Shown here in pieces: positions 1 to 9,079 of a stretch of 64,000 nt of DNA. The notes below the pieces were generated by a model. That model made no database searches and was not told where the DNA came from. It was given only the letters and a program-made list of their open reading frames with translations. This DNA is from Anaerolinea thermolimosa (lineage in GTDB: Bacteria; Chloroflexota; Anaerolineae; Anaerolineales; Anaerolineaceae): contig NZ_DF967966.1 of NCBI RefSeq assembly GCF_001050195.2, positions 367,282 through 431,281 of the forward strand. Direction: 5' to 3'. The translations under genes and the position numbers were made by a program. Positions within the stretch are counted from its first letter, which is position 1, and each line of letters starts with the position of its first letter.

Positions 1-191
1 TTCCGTGATAGGGTTGCGGATGGAGCACAGAAGGCCTCTTTTTCAAAAAGATGATTGACTTAGCGTATCTATATTATAGCATTTGGTGAGAAGGAAAAAA
101 GTGGGTGAAGAGGCCGGGATTCCGAAGAAGCAGGCTTTACCGATGTTTTTTCTGATCTCCGGTGTTCGGGTGAGGGTTCAAACCAGAATCG

Positions 192-212
192 GGGCGGGCC
201 GAAAACCCGCCC
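192..212 (-). terminator. Probable terminator of the two-gene small operon
   Basis: A 7-bp perfect GC stem (GGGCGGG at 192-198, CCCGCCC at 206-212) with a 7-nt loop lies directly after the stop codon of the leftward gene ending at 219. The following U-tract on the minus strand is weak, so termination may be partial. Confidence 0.5.
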
Positions 213-218
213 TTCCTG

Positions 219-416
219 CTATTTCTCCAGATCGTCCGATTCGCTCGGATCGTCCAGGTCGCCCAGCTCCAGGAAGCCTGAAAAGTCTTCCTCTTTGGGC
301 GGCGTGCAGTCCTTGCAGGCGTATAGCACGCTAGGCTCGGGCCGCTTCTCCATCTCGAACAATTGACCGCAAAGGGCACAAATCGCTTCATATGGCAGTT
401 CTTCTGTGTTGTTCAT
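219..416 (-). CDS. Small acidic CxxC protein (putative zinc ribbon)
   Basis: A 65-residue protein of unknown function. It has two CxxC pairs (C13/C16 and C34/C37) about 17 residues apart, the layout of a minimal zinc ribbon, followed by a strongly acidic tail (last 20 residues rich in D and E). The start chosen is ATG at 416 because a clear GGAGG ribosome site lies just upstream; an upstream in-frame start at 452 lacks such support. It follows the small membrane-protein gene (463-711) on the same strand by 46 bp and likely shares its promoter. Metal binding is inferred from the cysteines only; I do not recognise a named family. Confidence 0.6.
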   Translation of the reverse strand: MNNTEELPYEAICALCGQLFEMEKRPEPSVLYACKDCTPPKEEDFSGFLELGDLDDPSESDDLEK

Positions 417-462
417 GTTTTCCTCCCTGTGCTTTGTTTTTGTCGAAGACAATCCATCCCTG

Positions 463-711
463 TCAAAAGCTCCAGTCTTGCGGTTCGTCCCAATCCGACA
501 TCCAGTTTTCCTCTTCCTCTTTCTTCTTCACCTCCTTCGGTTTCAGGTCATCCAGAGTGAACTCGCCTGCAATCAGCCCGGAAATGACCAGCCCGACTAC
601 CAGGGCCGGCATGGCAATGTACGGAAAAGCAAGGATTACCACAAACATCCAGAAAATGAGAAAGATAATGCCGATCGTCCACTGGACCGCCTTGGCTGCT
701 TTGTCAAACAT
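463..711 (-). CDS. Small two-helix membrane protein, function unknown
   Basis: An 82-residue protein with two adjacent hydrophobic segments (about residues 11-32 and 34-48). They are followed by a highly charged cytoplasmic-type tail with a Lys/Glu cluster and a Trp/Asp-rich end. An AGGTGAG ribosome site precedes the ATG at 711. It is the first gene of a two-gene leftward unit with the CxxC protein downstream. No family is recognised; the shape suits a small inner-membrane accessory protein. Nothing ties it to the neighbouring CRISPR array beyond position. Confidence 0.55.
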   Translation of the reverse strand: MFDKAAKAVQWTIGIIFLIFWMFVVILAFPYIAMPALVVGLVISGLIAGEFTLDDLKPKEVKKKEEEENWMSDWDEPQDWSF

Positions 712-833
712 GTTGTTCTCACCTGGTTTATGTTTTCAAGACAGGATAGATGAGGCGGCTGTTTATGGGCTCGCTGTGGTTTCAGCATCCATGAACGGAG
801 CGAGCGAGACCTGTCTAACCCCCATATATTCAT

Positions 834-842
834 ATTATAACA
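834..842 (-). promoter_or_regulatory. Extended -10 promoter for the small two-gene operon
   Basis: On the minus strand the sequence reads TGTTATAAT, a perfect extended -10 element (TGnTATAAT), about 120 nt upstream of the membrane-protein start at 711. No good -35 hexamer is visible, as is usual for extended -10 promoters. The 712-988 stretch holds no other feature I can support. Confidence 0.5.
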
Positions 843-988
843 GAAAACAAACAACTTGGGATCTACGTATCGATCCAGGGAATGCTATTTGTACCGCAGA
901 AAAGAAAAAGCGCCCGGACGGACAGGCTCCCCGTCATCAGTCCCTTGCAGGTAAGTGGCGCCTGGTTTTCGACACTCGAGCGCAACGC

Positions 989-3900
989 ATTTCAGTATCC
1001 ACTAACGGATCGAGGGGGGTGCAACACAGCCAGCCCAAGCCCGCGATGGACTGCAACGTTAATTTCAGTATCCACTAACGGATCGAGGGGGGTGCAACAG
1101 AAACGCGGAGATCTCACGCTTTACTTGATTACAGTATTTCAGTATCCACTAACGGATCGAGGGGGGTGCAACTCGGTGTCCCTCACCGCCCCAGACGGTG
1201 AGGTGTCCGATTTCAGTATCCACTAACGGATCGAGGGGGGTGCAACCCGAAAGCAACGGCAATCCGGTTACATCCTTCCTAAATTTCAGTATCCACTAAC
1301 GGATCGAGGGGGGTGCAACCAGTCAACCTACAAATACACGCTCCAGATTGATTTCCATTTCAGTATCCACTAACGGATCGAGGGGGGTGCAACGCCGCTG
1401 CCAAAATCCGCCTGATGGACATTCAAGCATTTCAGTATCCACTAACGGATCGAGGGGGGTGCAACGAACAGAATTGACCGCGCAGCTGTACAGACGCTGC
1501 TATTTCAGTATCCACTAACGGATCGAGGGGGGTGCAACTGAAAAGATAGCCCCCTACTCTCTTGTCGAGACCGGATTTCAGTATCCACTAACGGATCGAG
1601 GGGGGTGCAACCATCCGCCAGCCCCGTCACTGATGCGCGTCAAGCGCATTTCAGTATCCACTAACGGATCGAGGGGGGTGCAACGAGATATATACGCTGA
1701 CGCATACAAAATCGCGTAGAGATTTCAGTATCCACTAACGGATCGAGGGGGGTGCAACCGATATTCGGGACGTAGCTCGTCGAGATTACGTCGCATTTCA
1801 GTATCCACTAACGGATCGAGGGGGGTGCAACTTACAAAAAAAGGATTATCTCTGAAGCTGAATACAATTTCAGTATCCACTAACGGATCGAGGGGGGTGC
1901 AACCGATCTATCTGACATACCGGATGCCAACCCGAAAATCATTTCAGTATCCACTAACGGATCGAGGGGGGTGCAACAAGATCCGGCGCGAGCGCAGTCC
2001 AACCAAGACTTGAATTTCAGTATCCACTAACGGATCGAGGGGGGTGCAACCTTCTAAGATGCGCCCCTCGCGCAATGCCTGCATAAATTTCAGTATCCAC
2101 TAACGGATCGAGGGGGGTGCAACAAAAATACATTGAAAACAAACACAGACATTACAATGATTTCAGTATCCACTAACGGATCGAGGGGGGTGCAACCGTC
2201 ACGCGCCTTGGGTGGTGAGGGACGAAAAAACTATTTCAGTATCCACTAACGGATCGAGGGGGGTGCAACAACCTAGACGCCTGGGATGTGGTAGTAGACG
2301 AAGTGATTTCAGTATCCACTAACGGATCGAGGGGGGTGCAACTGTGGGTGAGGTCTGCTGACAATCCAGACAATCTACGATTTCAGTATCCACTAACGGA
2401 TCGAGGGGGGTGCAACAAGAACCCTCGCGCATCCTTGCCCTGGGAAAGCAACTATTTCAGTATCCACTAACGGATCGAGGGGGGTGCAACACGTCCACCC
2501 CGATGACATATTCCCCGCCTTCAGCATTTCAGTATCCACTAACGGATCGAGGGGGGTGCAACTTGCTCTCGAACGAGAGCAACTCGCTGATCAAAATATT
2601 TCAGTATCCACTAACGGATCGAGGGGGGTGCAACTACGACAAGCTCTGCATGAGATAAGCCGTGTGCCAATTTCAGTATCCACTAACGGATCGAGGGGGG
2701 TGCAACACCGAGTAAGTCCAGCAGCGACATGTAGATAGAATTATTTCAGTATCCACTAACGGATCGAGGGGGGTGCAACGTGCGCATCAATTACACGCGA
2801 ATGATTGTTGATAAATTTCAGTATCCACTAACGGATCGAGGGGGGTGCAACGTCCGGTTCAACAACACCGCCCCACTACCGAAAAAATTTCAGTATCCAC
2901 TAACGGATCGAGGGGGGTGCAACGCTCTGAGCCCGTTTGCGCGATTTCGGGGCTGGGGAATTTCAGTATCCACTAACGGATCGAGGGGGGTGCAACCACT
3001 GTTCTCATCGCCATCCTTGATCTTGTCTATGAATTTCAGTATCCACTAACGGATCGAGGGGGGTGCAACAAATGGACCGCTCCCGGCGGTCAGGCACCCT
3101 TCGCCAAATTTCAGTATCCACTAACGGATCGAGGGGGGTGCAACGGACTGGTCATCAAGTCGATGGAAAACGGGCTGGTGGTATTTCAGTATCCACTAAC
3201 GGATCGAGGGGGGTGCAACGGAGATGGAAGCGTTTGCCATATACGACATATGCGAAATTTCAGTATCCACTAACGGATCGAGGGGGGTGCAACTGCGGCA
3301 TCGATCCAGAGTCGCGCAAATATAATTATAATTTCAGTATCCACTAACGGATCGAGGGGGGTGCAACAATTGGTTTTGGGACATCTACCAGCGGGGCGTT
3401 CGATTTCAGTATCCACTAACGGATCGAGGGGGGTGCAACGTATCCCCGACCAATCCAGCCCAGGGCCGTGTTTCATTTCAGTATCCACTAACGGATCGAG
3501 GGGGGTGCAACCCTTCACCACCCCGTACACCTCCCGAAGCCGCGCTTCATTTCAGTATCCACTAACGGATCGAGGGGGGTGCAACGTCGGTGAACGAATG
3601 GAGCGTTTACGCTGAATCGGTATTTCAGTATCCACTAACGGATCGAGGGGGGTGCAACCCATGCACCCCCGGTGCGTACCTTAACCTGCATCCATTTCAG
3701 TATCCACTAACGGATCGAGGGGGGTGCAACAACCAAAACACCAGCCAGAGGCTCTTGCTGAATAAATTTCAGTATCCACTAACGGATCGAGGGGGGTGCA
3801 ACCGGAGGTGATCACCTCCGGTCTCGCGGACGTCAACGATTTCAGTATCCACTAACGGATCGAGGGGGGTGCAACTGCTGGAGCGTCTTTCCGAGAGGAT

Positions 3901-6900
3901 ACGTTATGTCAATTTCAGTATCCACTAACGGATCGAGGGGGGTGCAACTCGGGAAACTGAATGAAGCAAAAGCCTTATCATACTATTTCAGTATCCACTA
4001 ACGGATCGAGGGGGGTGCAACGACTTTCAACCTGCCGACCGGTTTCAGTTTGACGGGTATTTCAGTATCCACTAACGGATCGAGGGGGGTGCAACCAAGC
4101 GGATTGGACGCCGACCGCGACTCCGGCGCTTTATTTCAGTATCCACTAACGGATCGAGGGGGGTGCAACTTGATTTTAAGCTGTCTAGTATTCAACCCTG
4201 GGTTACATTTCAGTATCCACTAACGGATCGAGGGGGGTGCAACTTGACAGGCAAACGCGCGCGATATAATCAAAAAAACATTTCAGTATCCACTAACGGA
4301 TCGAGGGGGGTGCAACAAAGACGGTGGATAATTCCACCATATCACACAGACGTTATTTCAGTATCCACTAACGGATCGAGGGGGGTGCAACTAACCACCA
4401 TAGGTGGGGGGAGGTATGCTAAAAATCATTTCAGTATCCACTAACGGATCGAGGGGGGTGCAACCTGGAAACCGGCGATGCCTGGGTAGCCTGCGATGAT
4501 ATTTCAGTATCCACTAACGGATCGAGGGGGGTGCAACGCATGGAATGGGTGATAATTATGTTAATGTTACAAGATTTCAGTATCCACTAACGGATCGAGG
4601 GGGGTGCAACTGCAAGGGGGCGAGTAATGTGGAAACCATTCTCAAAATTTCAGTATCCACTAACGGATCGAGGGGGGTGCAACGACAGGGGCTCAGACAT
4701 TGAACATTGAAGACCTGAATTTCAGTATCCACTAACGGATCGAGGGGGGTGCAACTTGACCAGCTCGTAAGCGTATTCCTTGCCCGTCGTATTTCAGTAT
4801 CCACTAACGGATCGAGGGGGGTGCAACCTGAAGCGGTGCATGTTGAGGATGGAAATCGGGTATATTTCAGTATCCACTAACGGATCGAGGGGGGTGCAAC
4901 ATTGTATGGACTGTAAAAAAGTCCTTAAGTACGTAGAATTTCAGTATCCACTAACGGATCGAGGGGGGTGCAACGTCACCTCTCCGGATGGTAGCCACCG
5001 GAATCTGGATTTCAGTATCCACTAACGGATCGAGGGGGGTGCAACCTTGAAGTCGGGCAGCATAGTGTCGAACAGGCGTACATTTCAGTATCCACTAACG
5101 GATCGAGGGGGGTGCAACATCCTTGTGGGCGAGGTGAACTACCACCCGCTCAAGCATTTCAGTATCCACTAACGGATCGAGGGGGGTGCAACCCCCCGCG
5201 CCGCCGCTTCCCACGGATCCTCTAGTAGATTTCAGTATCCACTAACGGATCGAGGGGGGTGCAACCCGGCCGGTTCGACTGTCCAGGATGGGCCCAGCCG
5301 CATTTCAGTATCCACTAACGGATCGAGGGGGGTGCAACAGAAAATGCTAGTCACTGGCAAGTTACAAAGAGAGAGATTTCAGTATCCACTAACGGATCGA
5401 GGGGGGTGCAACGGGTGTACACCCCGGGGGGAGTTTTATTTGTTTTTTCATTTCAGTATCCACTAACGGATCGAGGGGGGTGCAACAAATCCGCTCCTGC
5501 GCCTGATGGTGCAGGAATGTCCCATTTCAGTATCCACTAACGGATCGAGGGGGGTGCAACCGCGAACTGGCGCGCAAACTTATCGCCTTGTATCGCATTT
5601 CAGTATCCACTAACGGATCGAGGGGGGTGCAACAAAGCGCAAAGCGGCGCGAGCGCTGCTGCGGTTGTATATTTCAGTATCCACTAACGGATCGAGGGGG
5701 GTGCAACCATTCTGGAAACGCTTGAATGAATATTCAAAAAGCATTTCAGTATCCACTAACGGATCGAGGGGGGTGCAACTTCCAATCAATGACCAGCCCC
5801 GCCGGTGGCTTACCATTTCAGTATCCACTAACGGATCGAGGGGGGTGCAACGAAAAGACGGTCAGCCGGTTACATACACTGCAAATGAATTTCAGTATCC
5901 ACTAACGGATCGAGGGGGGTGCAACAGCCCGTTCCAATTGTCTTCGGTCAGCCCGTCCATATTTCAGTATCCACTAACGGATCGAGGGGGGTGCAACCTG
6001 GCAGTCGTATCCATGCATGCGCTGGCCAAACAATTTCAGTATCCACTAACGGATCGAGGGGGGTGCAACCTATAGTCGCAAGACTTGATCATTCGAATCG
6101 TCTGAATTTCAGTATCCACTAACGGATCGAGGGGGGTGCAACAACGCCTGCCGCGGGCAACGCGATCTGAATGTGATCCATTTCAGTATCCACTAACGGA
6201 TCGAGGGGGGTGCAACCCTGCCGCGGGCAGAAGGACATCAACATCATTCGCATTTCAGTATCCACTAACGGATCGAGGGGGGTGCAACAGCGGGAGCGGA
6301 GCGCGGACGCACAATTACGCCTGGGATTTCAGTATCCACTAACGGATCGAGGGGGGTGCAACCCGTGCTCAGTTCCCAGATGCCGCCGTGACGTTGCATT
6401 TCAGTATCCACTAACGGATCGAGGGGGGTGCAACTGCTGGATGTTGGTGATGCCTGGATAGCCTGTGAGGAATTTCAGTATCCACTAACGGATCGAGGGG
6501 GGTGCAACTTCGCTGACCGGAGCCGCGATCGTTGCGGTTTTGTATTTCAGTATCCACTAACGGATCGAGGGGGGTGCAACTTGAGCGCGGTGCATGAGAA
6601 GCTGGATCAGATTCGATTTCAGTATCCACTAACGGATCGAGGGGGGTGCAACTGACCCGTACGAGGACATGCCTGACAGAGAACGCGAAATTTCAGTATC
6701 CACTAACGGATCGAGGGGGGTGCAACACCGGCGTTATGGAAGAAGACTTGATCGTCCGATAATATTTCAGTATCCACTAACGGATCGAGGGGGGTGCAAC
6801 GTAATTTGTAGCAAGTGCGGAAAATTTGAAGAGATATTTCAGTATCCACTAACGGATCGAGGGGGGTGCAACGTTGACCAGCTCGTAAGCGTATTCCTTG

Positions 6901-6945
6901 CCCGTCGTATTTCAGTATCCACTAACGGATCGAGGGGGGTGCAAC
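989..6945 (-). CRISPR. CRISPR array: 82 repeats of 37 bp, 81 spacers
   Basis: Eighty-two copies of a 37-bp repeat (on the plus strand it begins ATTTCAGTATCC and ends GGGGGGTGCAAC) recur every 71-75 bp, leaving spacers of 34-38 nt. I saw no variant repeat, even at the ends. Read on the minus strand the repeat begins GTTGCACCCC and ends ACTGAAAT. This resembles the AUUGAAAC-type 5' handle of type I-B and III crRNAs, so transcription is called leftward with the leader next to cas4 at 6946-7000. Flush first and last repeats are at 989-1025 and 6909-6945. Under this polarity the newest spacer is 6873-6908. The spacer at 4756-4790 is repeated there with a one-base length difference, and two pairs of spacers (6143-6179 with 6217-6251; 4465-4500 with 6435-6471) encode matching peptides. 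Short reading frames through the array are repeat artefacts. Confidence 0.98.
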
Positions 6946-7000
6946 CGCGTATTTTCGCACCTCAAAACCTATTATACATCCATTTTCGGGGCTCTGCGGG
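6946..7000 (-). promoter_or_regulatory. CRISPR leader with -10 element
   Basis: This is the AT-richer stretch between the last repeat and the G-rich region before cas4. On the minus strand it contains a perfect TATAAT at 6976-6971, placing a start about 20 nt before the first repeat; the -35 region is weak. Leader function is inferred from position beside the adaptation genes and from the crRNA-handle end of the repeat. Confidence 0.55.
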
Positions 7001-7026
7001 CATTTTAAGGCCATTCTGCAGGGGTA

Positions 7027-7095
7027 CTGCTCGGGGGGGGCGGAGCAGTTTTCGCAAACCGTTTTTTGCTTAAAAACCGGGGAGATTTGCGAAAA
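7027..7095 (-). repeat. Nested inverted repeats between cas4 and the CRISPR leader (possible terminator)
   Basis: Immediately after the cas4 stop, TTTGCGAAAA (7086-7095) pairs perfectly with TTTTCGCAAA (7049-7058). Adjacent to it, CTGCTC (7027-7032) pairs with GAGCAG (7043-7048) around a G8 run. T-rich and A-rich tracts lie inside the larger repeat. It may end the cas operon before the array promoter or act as a leader-associated protein site; the sequence alone does not decide. Confidence 0.5.
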
Positions 7096-7104
7096 GAGTC
7101 TCGT

Positions 7105-7716
7105 TTACAAACGGTCGTTGCAAAACCGGCGGAATTCGCAGGAGACGCACCGCTGAAGCTGGGTGGTAGGCGGCGGCATGCGTTCACTTTCCAGTACGCC
7201 CCGCATCTGATCGAGGATTTCTTGCACCCTCTCACGCAAAGCCGGGGTGAAGGGAACTTCTACGGCACGCCGCAGGGGAATTTCGACCAGAAAACCACGG
7301 CGGGAGGGTTTACCGCTCATTTCTTCCAGGAGCATCCCGTACGCCACGAGCTGAAGTTTAAAGTGCTCCCCCGCGCGGTGAGAAAACTTAAAATCAACCG
7401 GGATCACCTCGCCGGGTGCTGGCTCATCCACCCAGATGACAAGGTCCACCTTACCGCGCAGTCCCCATTTTGAGGAACGCACGGGCACGTCCAGCTCGCG
7501 TCTTCCCTCCGTCAGGCGGTAGGCGCGCAGAGAGCGGCGGATTTCGCGCCGGGCTTCTTCTTCTCCCACTTCCTTCCCCACATCCATGAGGTAGGTGCGG
7601 GGTTGAACATCGGGCAGGCAGACCAGGTAATAAAGAATGCGCGGACAGTAAGCCCACTGCTTCAGATCGGTCACCCGGAATGGGAACTCCATAATTTCTT
7701 CGTAAGGGTCCAGCAT
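7105..7716 (-). CDS. cas4: Cas4 exonuclease of the adaptation module
   Basis: Cas4 is an Fe-S RecB-family (PD-(D/E)xK) nuclease that trims prespacers and helps select the PAM with Cas1-Cas2. In this 203-residue protein I see the single N-terminal cysteine in a YCPR motif (C24), the nuclease motifs D91, DFK at 108-110 and QLVAY at 122-126, and the C-terminal C190-x2-C193-x5-C199 set that completes the iron-sulfur ligands. All key residues are present. It is the last gene of the long cas operon and lies closest to the CRISPR leader. A second possible start is M9, which would shorten the N-terminus. Function by family is well established. Confidence 0.95.
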   Translation of the reverse strand: MLDPYEEIMEFPFRVTDLKQWAYCPRILYYLVCLPDVQPRTYLMDVGKEVGEEEARREIRRSLRAYRLTEGRRELDVPVRSSKWGLRGKVDLVIWVDEPAPGEVIPVDFKFSHRAGEHFKLQLVAYGMLLEEMSGKPSRRGFLVEIPLRRAVEVPFTPALRERVQEILDQMRGVLESERMPPPTTQLQRCVSCEFRRFCNDRL

Positions 7717-7738
7717 GGCGGGGCTTCTTCCTTTCGGC

Positions 7739-8002
7739 TCAGTCTGGTTTCTGGTCGATCACCCGGCGCTTACGCCAGTCCTCGGCACAGACGGGCACCA
7801 GCTGTACATTGCCGGGGCTTTTCCCCAGGATGCGCCGGATTTTGACGAACAGTTCCTGTTGTTTCCCGGGCAACAGCCAGCCGGTAAATGCGCTGAACTG
7901 GATGCGGTCCAGGCCGTAATCGAGGCAGACGTCGGCAATTTTGCTCCGTTTACGATCGTTGGGAATATCATAGATCAGGATCAGGTTGGGGGTTTTCTCC
8001 AT
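7739..8002 (-). CDS. cas2: Cas2 adaptation protein
   Basis: Cas2 is the small ferredoxin-fold protein that bridges two Cas1 dimers in the spacer integrase. The start begins with the typical strand NLILIYDIPND, with the conserved Asp at residue 12 and a following KRSK helix; total length is 87 residues, normal for the family. I chose ATG at 8002 because it gives the usual few residues before the first beta strand. A GTG at 8014 overlapping the cas1 stop (GTGA) would add four residues and is equally compatible with translational coupling. It lies between cas1 and cas4 with short or no gaps. Confidence 0.93.
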   Translation of the reverse strand: MEKTPNLILIYDIPNDRKRSKIADVCLDYGLDRIQFSAFTGWLLPGKQQELFVKIRRILGKSPGNVQLVPVCAEDWRKRRVIDQKPD

Positions 8003-8010
8003 ACAGAAGG

Positions 8011-9060
8011 TCACCAGGGCAGTACGGAGGGGATGTAGGCTTCGCGCTCTCCGCGCAGGAAGGTGGCCATGTGGCGGGCCTGCATCTGGATCACCCCGCG
8101 GATGGGGAAGCGTTTGCTCTTGAAGGGAATGAGGCTATCCAGGCGCTCAAGCACTTTTTCGGCAATGGTGCGGCGGGTTTCGAGGGTGAGGAGGTGCTTA
8201 TCATCCTGCTTGAATTCCATGCCTTTGTTGGCCAGCCCGAGGATGGTGCGGTCGACCACAGTGGGGCGGAATTCTTCGATAAAATCGAGGGTGAGGCTGG
8301 GTTTGCCGGGGCGGTCGACGTGCAAAAATCCGGCGTAGGGGTCGAGCCCGGCCAGCACGATGGCGCGTTCTACCTGGCCGTAAAGGATGCCGTATCCGTA
8401 ATTGAGGGCGGCGTTGACCGGGTCGGTAGCGCCGCGCCCGACGCGCCCCGGGAAGGCGTATTTTTCGGGGATGGTCTGGCGGATGGCGTCCCAGTAGCGT
8501 TGCGCGGCGCGGCCCTCGATGCCCAGGATGGACAGACGCAGGTCGTCCATGGTTAGCTTTGCTTCCTGAACTTCAGGCGAGCGGCGAAGGCGTTCAAGGG
8601 CCAGCTGTTCGTCGAGCACTTCGGCGGCGCAGCGGCGCAGTTCTTCGTAGAGGGCAGGCTGGCTTTCTTTGCGGTTTTTACTCAGGTATTTCAGGAAGTT
8701 GGCCTGGTTCTGCAGTTTTCCGCTGGCCAGCGCCAGGGCCAGCTCCAGCCCCCGGCGGTGGTGGTAGGCTTCCAGCTGAGCGCGGCGGGTGGCGATGGTG
8801 CCGGTGAGTGCGGCGCTGTAGAGGGTGGCGTAAGGCGAGCCGCTGGGGCTGACGAAGAAAATAGGAATGCCGCGTTCGGTGCATTCCTGCACGGCATCGG
8901 CGCTGATGCTCACCCCCTGGCTGGCAATGACCACCGATTCGAGGTGCATGAGCGGCGCCTGAAGGCGTTTCTCTTCTCCCACGGAGATAATGAGCCGCTC
9001 GCTGTGCTTGCCGATGAAAGCGCCAAATTCGTCCACGACCAGATGCTGGATGATCCCCAT
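8011..9060 (-). CDS. cas1: Cas1 integrase
   Basis: Cas1 is the metal-dependent integrase that inserts prespacers at the leader-repeat junction. The protein is 349 residues. The catalytic glutamate (E182 in GIEGRAAQRYW), histidine (H247 in GFLHVD) and acidic cluster (D259 to E263 in LTLDFIEEF) are all present. The N-terminal beta domain ends near residue 90 and a helical domain follows. It sits 19 bp after cas6 and is coupled to cas2. Its location beside cas2 and cas4 and next to the array indicates an active adaptation module, which fits the duplicated leader-proximal spacer. Confidence 0.96.
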   Translation of the reverse strand: MGIIQHLVVDEFGAFIGKHSERLIISVGEEKRLQAPLMHLESVVIASQGVSISADAVQECTERGIPIFFVSPSGSPYATLYSAALTGTIATRRAQLEAYHHRRGLELALALASGKLQNQANFLKYLSKNRKESQPALYEELRRCAAEVLDEQLALERLRRSPEVQEAKLTMDDLRLSILGIEGRAAQRYWDAIRQTIPEKYAFPGRVGRGATDPVNAALNYGYGILYGQVERAIVLAGLDPYAGFLHVDRPGKPSLTLDFIEEFRPTVVDRTILGLANKGMEFKQDDKHLLTLETRRTIAEKVLERLDSLIPFKSKRFPIRGVIQMQARHMATFLRGEREAYIPSVLPW

Positions 9061-9079
9061 TTCTGCTCCCTTCTGGTGG

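Noticed and set aside
55..78. Rightward promoter TTGACT with TATTAT near the left end
   Set aside because: Spacing is only 11 bp and no rightward gene follows.
971..986. CACTCGAGCGCAAC before the first repeat as a decayed terminal repeat
   Set aside because: Only CGAG and CAAC agree with the repeat end; too little to call.
989..6945. Many open frames of 60-136 codons in the repeat region
   Set aside because: They all consist of the translated CRISPR repeat (VSTNGSRGVQ or YPLTDRGGCN) alternating with spacers; no real gene is there.
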